Notes under the pieces: model-generated
What the model saw: only the letters and a program-made list of their open reading frames with translations
Told to the model about the DNA's origin: nothing
Databases searched by the model: none
Program-made: the position numbers and the translations under genes
Source: CAZDUZ01 sp964508755
GTDB taxonomy: Bacteria > Patescibacteriota > Dojkabacteria > SC72 > JAFGCJ01
Assembly: GCA_964508755.1 (NCBI GenBank)
Contig: CAZDUZ010000038.1
Span: 1-8,044 of the forward strand
Direction of reading: 5' to 3'
DNA: 8,044 bases
Part shown: positions 1 to 5,870 of the stretch, one piece after another
How the letters are laid out: each line of letters starts with the position of its first letter
How positions within the stretch are numbered: position 1 is the first letter of the stretch

Positions 1-562
1 GATACGCTTCACCTACATTGTATTGCATAGCCATTCTTGACGATTCGTAGCTAAATAGTAAGTCACATTTTCCCAAATCCCCGACTTCGCGCCAGTCAGT
101 GGTTACGGTAACGGAATCAGGGTACTCGATATCGATAAAATAGCTGTCCGGCTCAAAACCCGCATACCCATCACATACAAACCGTTCGTAAGTATAAGAA
201 TCAAACGCGCCCGCAGGAAATGTCCATGAATCGTCATCTGCTGCTTCGCTCATCTCGTCTTCAGTATCCTCATTTTCAAAAGATTCTTCACGAGGAAATA
301 TATTACGGTCATAAGGAGGATACGGGTCATCTCTATCTTCTTGCGTTTCTCCATCACTAACAACTTCTCGATCTGCAAATGCAAAGCCACCTACCAACAA
401 GACGGTGATGAGAATACAGATAACGACAATCAGAGGCAAAACAACACACCCCAGGAGTATCCATACGGTTGAACCAGATTTTTTCTTGCTAGTACTTGGT
501 GGATTATTGACGGAAGGTTTGGAATTATCTTGAACTGCTACCGAATCATTTGTTTCACTCAT
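1..562 (-). CDS. Membrane-anchored acidic protein, unknown function (5' part; C-terminus beyond window)
   Basis: An open frame starts at the ATG at 562-560 and runs to the window edge with 187 complete codons and no stop, so the C-terminus is missing. Residues 1-31 are polar and rich in Ser, Asn and Pro and end in a Lys-Lys-Lys cluster (26-28). A single hydrophobic helix follows at about 33-62 (starting TVWILLGCVVLPLIVV). The positive residues before the helix and the strongly acidic stretch after it (about 64-112, rich in Asp and Glu) predict a cytoplasmic N-terminus and an external C-terminal part. The external part from about residue 113 looks folded, with aromatic residues and two cysteines (130 and 166) that could form a disulfide. 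No enzyme motif is visible. Nothing resembling a Shine-Dalgarno sequence precedes the start. The gene lies 81 bases downstream of cysS. The family is not recognised; a surface or cell-envelope role is only inferred from topology. Confidence 0.75.
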   Translation of the reverse strand, partial: MSETNDSVAVQDNSKPSVNNPPSTSKKKSGSTVWILLGCVVLPLIVVICILITVLLVGGFAFADREVVSDGETQEDRDDPYPPYDRNIFPREESFENEDTEDEMSEAADDDSWTFPAGAFDSYTYERFVCDGYAGFEPDSYFIDIEYPDSVTVTTDWREVGDLGKCDLLFSYESSRMAMQYNVGEAY

Positions 563-643
563 TCTAATTCTGTTAACAAATTATTCTTTTCCGAAATACT
601 ACCAATACTTCACCCATAAAATCAGAAAGCATTGCTCATATCA

Positions 644-2068
644 TCAATCTGCAGGCCTCCACACCGTGCCATCCGGTGTATCCTCTATCTCTACTTGTAG
701 ATCGGCAAGCTGAGCTCGTATTTCATCTGCTCTATCCCAGTTTCTCTCTTTTCTTGCGGTATCACGTTCTTCAATGAGCGCATCTATCGCTTTTTCATCA
801 AACGTGTTAATCGAGGAACTGCTACTAGAATCAAGATTTAGTCCGAGCACTCGGTCAAAATCTAGAATTGATGAACATTTCTGTTCATCACTCAAGGTAG
901 TATCTTTTAATACTGACCATACGATGGAAAGCGCTTTCGGAGTATTGAGATCATCTGCGAGAGCAAGCATGAACTCTTTTTTATGTGCATCAGATACGAT
1001 GCCGTTTTTGCCTTCAGATGATTTCATAAGTTTACTCAGTTCCCGTACAAGATTTTTTCGAGCAATGTGAGCAGCTGTTAATGCATCCCAGGTAAAATTC
1101 TGTCTCGTCCGATAGTGAGCACCCAGATAAAAATACCGCAGATCAAGAGGCTCAAAACCTTTTTCTTTAATGTCAGAAAGTTCATACATGTTTCCTTTGC
1201 TCTTTCCCATCTTTCCCCCATCTACCATGAGAAAGAAATTATGCATCCACACATTCACCACTTCTTTTTTAAATGCACCGTAGTTTTGCGCACGCTCATT
1301 GGTATGATGCACAGAAATATGGTCTTCTCCACCAGTGTGGATATCGAAGTGATCTCCCAGATACTGAGTACCCATTGCGGTACACTCAATATGCCAACCT
1401 GGAAAACCTTCTCCCCACGGTGAATCCCAACGCATAATATGATGTTCATGTTCACCAACACACTTCATCCAGACCGCGAAATCGGCAGGGTGCTTCTTTC
1501 CGGGATCGACATTCACTTCTTCACGTACCCCCACCCTTTTTTCATCTAAAGACTGCCCACCTTGTAACCTCGTATAATCTGGATATTTGCTAACATCAAA
1601 ATATACCGCGAGATCGGTTTCATAAGTAAATCCGTTCTCCTCCATTTTCTTGATAATATCGATCATCTCCTGGATGTGATCCGTCGCCCGTACCCAATGC
1701 ACCGGTGTAAGATAATTCATCTCTTTAAAGTCACTCCGAACAGATTCTATATAATGTTCAGCAATCTGCCAGGGGTCTTTACTATCTCTTTTAGCTGCTT
1801 TCTCCATTTTATCCTCACCCTCATCCGCATCAGAAACCAGATGACCAACATCCGTAAAGTTCATTACCTGATTAATTGAAAATCCGAAATACTCAAACAT
1901 CCGCCTGAGAACATCAACCACTAAGTATGCCCTGAGATTCCCAATAGACATATTGAAATATACAGTCGGTCCACAGTTGTACATGGATACCGCATTTTCT
2001 TGGATTGGTTTGAACAACTCTTTGCGACGGTTCAGTGTGTTGTAAAGTCGAATTTGAGGTAATTCCAT
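644..2068 (-). CDS. cysS: Cysteinyl-tRNA synthetase
   Basis: Class I aminoacyl-tRNA synthetase that charges tRNA-Cys with cysteine in the cytoplasm using ATP; 474 residues, close to the usual 460-500. The Rossmann catalytic domain begins with NCGPTVY (31-37). Expected zinc ligands are present by position: Cys32, Cys229 (WHIECTAM), His254 and Glu258 (HHTNE). The KMSKS loop reads KMGKS (286-290), followed by KGN. The HIGH motif is unusual, reading SIGN at 41-44, so the first histidine is replaced by serine. The DALR-type helical domain includes DDLNTPKAL (372-380), and the C-terminal ERNWDRADEIR region (441-451) is typical of the family. A run of six serines (414-419) sits in a linker between helices. 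The start is the ATG at 2068-2066; it has no Shine-Dalgarno sequence but an extended -10-like element directly upstream. The stop is TGA. Family assignment is very secure. Confidence 0.97.
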   Translation of the reverse strand: MELPQIRLYNTLNRRKELFKPIQENAVSMYNCGPTVYFNMSIGNLRAYLVVDVLRRMFEYFGFSINQVMNFTDVGHLVSDADEGEDKMEKAAKRDSKDPWQIAEHYIESVRSDFKEMNYLTPVHWVRATDHIQEMIDIIKKMEENGFTYETDLAVYFDVSKYPDYTRLQGGQSLDEKRVGVREEVNVDPGKKHPADFAVWMKCVGEHEHHIMRWDSPWGEGFPGWHIECTAMGTQYLGDHFDIHTGGEDHISVHHTNERAQNYGAFKKEVVNVWMHNFFLMVDGGKMGKSKGNMYELSDIKEKGFEPLDLRYFYLGAHYRTRQNFTWDALTAAHIARKNLVRELSKLMKSSEGKNGIVSDAHKKEFMLALADDLNTPKALSIVWSVLKDTTLSDEQKCSSILDFDRVLGLNLDSSSSSSINTFDEKAIDALIEERDTARKERNWDRADEIRAQLADLQVEIEDTPDGTVWRPAD

Positions 2069-2074
2069 ATAAGA

Positions 2075-2083
2075 ATAATAGCA
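2075..2083 (-). promoter_or_regulatory. Putative extended -10 element for cysS, placed for a leaderless transcript
   Basis: On the minus strand the sequence reads TGCTATTAT, which fits the extended -10 form TGnTATAAT with one mismatch. Only six bases separate the hexamer (2075-2080) from the A of the cysS ATG at 2068, so a normal start of transcription would fall on or next to the start codon. No convincing -35 box lies 17 bases upstream (TTTTTC), which an extended -10 does not need. There is also no Shine-Dalgarno sequence, which agrees with a leaderless message. Assigned by eye only. Confidence 0.35.
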
Positions 2084-2133
2084 GATAGACTAGTTGAGAA
2101 AAAGGACAGATGTTTCCAGGGATGCTAGAGCTA

Positions 2134-2610
2134 CTAATCTTCTACTTGAAAGCCTCCTAATCGTGCAAGTTCTGGATAATCCTGCTTATATTGCCCCAAC
2201 ACATCTATTGGCATTCGAGCTTGCATTTCCGTTGTATAGGTATACGCTACATCACGCCAACGAAATGCCATCAAGAATTCTCCGGCTCTCGTATATCCAT
2301 CCGCCATTCGTATACAGTATCCTACAGGATCAGCGGCTTCAGTAATCATTTGGTTGTAATCTCTATCAATACAAATTTCATCTGATGAAAGTCCTTTAAG
2401 AACAAGTTGATTAAAAACCATCTCTATCCGTGCATGTAAAAATGCACATAATCGAGCAGATCCTTCGTCCATCCCGTGAGTCGCAATTTCAGCAAGAAAT
2501 TCTCCTAAACGCTTTTCGGTCATATCAATGGCAGCAGCTCTTGCTTCAGGCGCAATAACATCACTAATGTGACTAGTATCTCGATCTCTAGAAGGATTAT
2601 CTCCACCCAT
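2134..2610 (-). CDS. Hypothetical protein of 158 residues downstream of the FDH-like gene
   Basis: The family is not recognised. The preferred start is the ATG at 2610-2608 (MGGDNPSR); a TTG nine bases further upstream (2619) would add three residues. Neither start has a Shine-Dalgarno sequence. The protein is soluble and looks mostly helical, with no signal peptide and no membrane segment. Residues 20-70 form amphipathic helices (PEARAAAIDMTEKRLGEF), and the C-terminal half is rich in aromatics (YNQ, GYCIRMADGY, AFRWRDVAYTY). Cysteines at 55, 80 and 99 are isolated and form no CxxC pair, so an iron-sulfur or FdhE-like zinc protein is unlikely. The gene starts 38 bases after the stop of the molybdopterin oxidoreductase on the same strand, so cotranscription is likely, and a helper or partner role for that enzyme is possible but only inferred from position. 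It ends 65 bases before cysS. Confidence 0.7.
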   Translation of the reverse strand: MGGDNPSRDRDTSHISDVIAPEARAAAIDMTEKRLGEFLAEIATHGMDEGSARLCAFLHARIEMVFNQLVLKGLSSDEICIDRDYNQMITEAADPVGYCIRMADGYTRAGEFLMAFRWRDVAYTYTTEMQARMPIDVLGQYKQDYPELARLGGFQVED

Positions 2611-2648
2611 AATAATCAATTAACAAATAAATGTTGCATCGGCAGATA

Positions 2649-4625
2649 CTATACCACACTCACCCGGTCGACACTCACCCCAATCTCCTTATAACAAGGA
2701 GTTTTCGACTCAGGATCAAGAAACCTCGGGGTTAGACGATTCACCAAAAGTTTCTCAAAATGAAAGGGAGCCACAAGCACTCTTTTGGTTACCGACACGT
2801 CGGTTTTCACAGGGGCAACAATATTACCAGCTGCGGATGTAATTTTAATCGTGTCTCCGTCATTTATTCCAAGCTGCTGCGCATCTTCAGGGTTCATAGA
2901 TATGACTCCCTCTCCAGCAAGTCCTTTGAGTGTTTTACTCTGTGACGTTCCCGAAGCAGAACAGAACTGGAAACGGTTTCTGGCGGTAGTAAATACAAAC
3001 TGGTACTTCGTGCTTTGAAAATGTTCAACTTCATAACGATACGGAATGAGTTTAATGAAATCAGGATTCTTTTGAGCGAAATCACCTTGAAGTGAAGTGA
3101 CTGCTTCAAAAGACACCCCTGAATATCCTGGTACTACAGCGATCATTTCATTAAAAACATCCCTGTCGCTTGTGAAATCAAATCCCTTTGCATCAACAAA
3201 ATTGGCAAATCGAGCAATTATCTCTGAAGAAGAACGCGCACCTGAATCCTCAGTCGTACTATCACGATAAAACAGTTTCTCATCCCACCTCTCATTGTGG
3301 AAAATGCCCCTAACCCTTCGCTCTCCATTTGTTACCGAGCCACTTTCTTCTGAAAGTACTAGGGATGGAAGTACAACATCTGCAAATTCCATCGTTCGTG
3401 CAGGGTGATGATGCTGGAACACAATAAACTTATTTTTCAGAGACATATCAAGGGCGTTCAAATCCGGCATTGATTGGGAAGGATTCATACCCATTATCCA
3501 TACGAAGTTCACATCGTCCGCATAAAGACTTTCCGTAGAACACGTTCCCGTACGGTTAAGAAAATCAAGGTTCCAGCCATGAGTTGCACCAATAGTTGGT
3601 TCGAGAATTTTCCAGAAAGGATCTGCTCCAACATCACCAGCGCCCTGAATATTTACCTTCCCCCGGTTCGGAAAAAGAACCGCATTTAAAAGCAGCGCAA
3701 GTCCTGAGATAGCATAGACATTTTGAGTTCCATTTCCATGCTGGGTTAGTCCCATACCAAATCCAATAACGATCTTTCGGGCATTATGAAGAGCATCAGC
3801 CAACAAATTGAAGTCATCATGAGAGAATCCAAACGTGGAAACAGGATTCTGCGACGCAATTTCCCTTGCTCTTTCAACAAACAATGCATACCCTTCCATT
3901 AAAGGTGCATCCCTGCTGATATCTCCTCCATCAACGGCCCTAACTATTAGGTGAGACAAGAGGGGGATAATGCCACTGGGTGATATTTGAAAGAAACGAT
4001 CAGAAATTGCTGTCGTACTACTTCCCGCTACATCAACCGTATATAAGGTAGCACCTCGATTTCGGGCTGCCAACACCCGATTAAACATGACTGGATAATC
4101 CTCCATCGGATCAGTCCCCACAAAAAGAAATAAATCACCATCTTCAAGATCGTCCATTGAGTATTTGGGAATACCGGTCATGCCAAACATATTTTTAAAC
4201 GCTGTCCCGGTAGCAGCATGGCAAAGCCTTGCACAAGAATCTATATTATTAGAGGAAAAATGACTCCGGCACAGTTTGGAGAGAAGATAGTTCGCTTCAT
4301 TTGAACATTCTCCTGACCCCACAAAATAGACATCGTTAGAAAGTTCTGCAGGTTTACCAAGAGTGTTGAGATTCTCCGCTATAAACGAAAAAGCTTCTTT
4401 CCACGTACATGGAGTAAATGCCTCTCGCTTACTCTTTCGAATCAGTGGTGTCGTTAATCGATTTGAAGAAATCATTTCAGAGACAGCAATGCCTTTTATA
4501 CAAGGTTTACCCTGACTTACCGGGTCTTCAGTGTCCGGTAGTGTTTTTTCTATTGTACGTTTTTCATTTCGATGCACACTGAGCATACACCCGCATCCAC
4601 AGTAAGGACAAAACACTCGATCCAT
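2649..4625 (-). CDS. Formate-dehydrogenase-like molybdopterin oxidoreductase, catalytic subunit
   Basis: Member of the DMSO reductase superfamily; these enzymes bind a bis-MGD molybdenum or tungsten cofactor and one N-terminal [4Fe-4S] cluster. Visible cluster ligands are Cys6, Cys9, Cys13 (CPYCGCGC) and Cys42 (GKPCIKG). By comparison with E. coli FdhF, the active-site residues are Cys135-His136 (CARLCH; Cys replaces selenocysteine), Arg321 (NRGKVNIQG, matching Arg333) and Lys44 between cluster and cofactor. Other family signatures are GFGMGLTQHGNG (288-299), GMNPSQSMPD (379-388), EFADVVLP (413-420) and NGERRVRG (433-440). The C-terminal cofactor-binding barrel covers about 543-650. At 658 residues it is shorter than FdhF (715). 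The usual DPR pterin motif reads DVAG (198-201). There is no Tat signal, so it is probably cytoplasmic. No electron-transfer subunit or FdhD is nearby. Formate as substrate is inferred; a related substrate is possible. Confidence 0.88.
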   Translation of the reverse strand: MDRVFCPYCGCGCMLSVHRNEKRTIEKTLPDTEDPVSQGKPCIKGIAVSEMISSNRLTTPLIRKSKREAFTPCTWKEAFSFIAENLNTLGKPAELSNDVYFVGSGECSNEANYLLSKLCRSHFSSNNIDSCARLCHAATGTAFKNMFGMTGIPKYSMDDLEDGDLFLFVGTDPMEDYPVMFNRVLAARNRGATLYTVDVAGSSTTAISDRFFQISPSGIIPLLSHLIVRAVDGGDISRDAPLMEGYALFVERAREIASQNPVSTFGFSHDDFNLLADALHNARKIVIGFGMGLTQHGNGTQNVYAISGLALLLNAVLFPNRGKVNIQGAGDVGADPFWKILEPTIGATHGWNLDFLNRTGTCSTESLYADDVNFVWIMGMNPSQSMPDLNALDMSLKNKFIVFQHHHPARTMEFADVVLPSLVLSEESGSVTNGERRVRGIFHNERWDEKLFYRDSTTEDSGARSSSEIIARFANFVDAKGFDFTSDRDVFNEMIAVVPGYSGVSFEAVTSLQGDFAQKNPDFIKLIPYRYEVEHFQSTKYQFVFTTARNRFQFCSASGTSQSKTLKGLAGEGVISMNPEDAQQLGINDGDTIKITSAAGNIVAPVKTDVSVTKRVLVAPFHFEKLLVNRLTPRFLDPESKTPCYKEIGVSVDRVSVV

Positions 4626-4640
4626 GAGCAGTTTTTATTG

Positions 4641-4668
4641 ATATTAATTTATTTGGAAGGACGTACAA
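4641..4668 (-). promoter_or_regulatory. Possible promoter for the FDH-like gene
   Basis: In the 115-base gap between recR and the oxidoreductase, the minus strand carries TTGTAC (4668-4663) and TAATAT (4646-4641) separated by 16 bases. This is a weak sigma-70-like match, three of six and four of six to consensus. It would start transcription about ten bases before the ATG at 4625. The gap shows no hairpin followed by a T-run, so read-through from recR remains possible. Confidence 0.2.
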
Positions 4669-4740
4669 TCTAACGAAACATACGATCCTTTTTAACACAT
4701 CGTTACTCAAAGCTTCATAATACACAGACACCATTCGTGT

Positions 4741-5409
4741 TCAATATCTTCTTACCAAGGTACGATTTTCGAGAGATCGTTTCAAGGTTAACCGGTCAGC
4801 ATACTCCAGATCTGCCCCAGTAGGTAGCCCCATAGCAAGACGTGAAATTGACAAAATGTTGGCATCCCACGAAGTGTTTTTCGTTAATATCTCAACAATG
4901 TACGACGCAGTTGCCTCTCCTTCTAAACTAGGATTAGTTGCAATAATAATTTCGAGCTTACTCTCTGAGGAATCAGAAACATCCTCGCCTTTAATAGTTC
5001 CCAACAACTCTTTCACCTTTGTCTTGAGTTCAGCAAACCTCAACTGTTCCGGACCTATACCTTCTGCAGGAGAAACAACACCACCCAACACAAAATACCG
5101 TCCGTCATACACGCCAGAATGCTCAAGAGCAACGACATCAAGTGGTTCCTCTACCACACACAGTCGAGAGCTATCACGGATAGGATCTGAGCAAATTGAG
5201 CATGGATTCTTATCTGCAATATTGAAGCATGACGTGCAAGTTACTGTCTCTTCTCGCATTTTTAAAATCGATTCGGCCAAAAGACTACTCCTTTCCTTGG
5301 GAGCCCGGAGTAAAAAGTATGTCATTCGAGCAGCTGATTTCGGTCCGATTCCAGGCAAGCGCTCCAATTCTTCTATTACCTTTCCAACACTTTTCGGTAG
5401 TACCGCCAT
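4741..5409 (-). CDS. recR: Recombination mediator protein RecR
   Basis: RecR, with RecO and sometimes RecF, loads RecA onto SSB-coated single-stranded DNA at gaps. The N-terminal helix-hairpin-helix DNA-binding region is at about 11-32 (LERLPGIGPKSAARMTYFLL). The C4 zinc finger uses Cys58, Cys61, Cys70 and Cys73. The Toprim domain spans about 81-175 and starts LCVVEEP, with Glu87 as the conserved acidic residue; YFVLGG and ATNPSLEGEATA are typical RecO-interface and Toprim segments. The C-terminal ISRLAMGLPTGADLEYAD (187-204) is diagnostic. The protein is 222 residues, about 20 longer than the E. coli form, largely because of an acidic serine-rich insert at about 137-150. The start is the ATG at 5409; only a weak GCAGG stands two bases upstream. 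It lies 44 bases after ybaB in the conserved dnaX-ybaB-recR order. Confidence 0.97.
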   Translation of the reverse strand: MAVLPKSVGKVIEELERLPGIGPKSAARMTYFLLRAPKERSSLLAESILKMREETVTCTSCFNIADKNPCSICSDPIRDSSRLCVVEEPLDVVALEHSGVYDGRYFVLGGVVSPAEGIGPEQLRFAELKTKVKELLGTIKGEDVSDSSESKLEIIIATNPSLEGEATASYIVEILTKNTSWDANILSISRLAMGLPTGADLEYADRLTLKRSLENRTLVRRY

Positions 5410-5453
5410 AACCTGCTATGAATAAATACAATGATTGAAGCGCTTTTTCAGCG

Positions 5454-5762
5454 TTAGCTTCCGCCTAACATTCCTCTCAAACGACTAATATCGAAATCCT
5501 TGGATAGCTCCTTGGAAAGTCGCTTCTGATAATCCTTATATGCCTCTTTTAGTTTCTCAACAAGATCATCATGGTAAGAGGGATCGAGAAGGTCGTCTTC
5601 GATAGAGGCGTTTTCCAATTCCTGTGCTCCGTTAAAATACAATCTGACCTTTGAGTCACGCGATTGGCCGGATACTTTTAACTTCCGCATCTGTTCCTGC
5701 ATTTTTTTCGCTTCCCTTTGCATTTTGTAAAGGTCTTTCATCTGACCAAAAACATTTGCCAT
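5454..5762 (-). CDS. ybaB: YbaB/EbfC family nucleoid-associated protein
   Basis: Small dimeric DNA-binding protein of the YbaB/EbfC family, thought to bind the nucleoid and possibly to assist RecR- or DnaX-linked functions. It has 102 residues, the usual length. The N-terminal Met- and Lys-rich amphipathic helix MKDLYKMQREAKKMQEQM (8-25) is the family hallmark, followed by a beta part (SKVRLYFNG, 37-45) and a C-terminal helical segment with a glycine-containing end (LRGMLGGS). It differs from the E. coli protein in lacking the usual glycine-rich central turn before the beta sheet and in having a charged central section (EDDLLDP). The start is the ATG at 5762; no Shine-Dalgarno sequence is seen in the AT-rich upstream bases. 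Its position between dnaX and recR supports the call strongly. Confidence 0.92.
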   Translation of the reverse strand: MANVFGQMKDLYKMQREAKKMQEQMRKLKVSGQSRDSKVRLYFNGAQELENASIEDDLLDPSYHDDLVEKLKEAYKDYQKRLSKELSKDFDISRLRGMLGGS

Positions 5763-5820
5763 ATATTTTTCATTAATAAATTAACAACGAATACACAGTC
5801 TAACACACCACACTACCGGT

Positions 5821-5849
5821 ATTGTATACCAGAAATGATTAACAACCAA
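5821..5849 (-). promoter_or_regulatory. Possible internal promoter for ybaB-recR
   Basis: In the 108-base gap between dnaX and ybaB the minus strand carries TTGGTT (5849-5844) and TACAAT (5826-5821) with a 17-base spacer. The -10 matches five of six consensus bases; the -35 is weak. The -10 overlaps a small inverted repeat, GGTAT-TGT-ATACC on the plus strand (5818-5830), which has no following T-run on the minus strand and so is not a terminator. Transcription would start about 50 bases before ybaB. Confidence 0.25.
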
Positions 5850-5870
5850 CCAAGTGAAAAAGCCATTCGA

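Noticed and set aside
774..1070. 98-codon plus-strand open frame opposite cysS
   Set aside because: Antisense shadow of the Ser-rich and charged C-terminal part of CysRS, without its own start signals or domain.
4626..4740. Terminator or RNA gene in the recR to FDH-like gap
   Set aside because: Only a four-base ACAC/GTGT pairing is visible, with no T-run on the minus strand; no tRNA-like or other known fold was seen.
4856..5425. 189-codon plus-strand open frame opposite recR
   Set aside because: It lies fully antisense to a secure recR, has no recognisable domain and reads as low-quality Ser-rich sequence; it is a shadow of the recR codons.
5818..5830. GGTAT-TGT-ATACC inverted repeat as a dnaX terminator
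   Set aside because: The stem is only five pairs with a three-base loop and no T-run follows on the minus strand.
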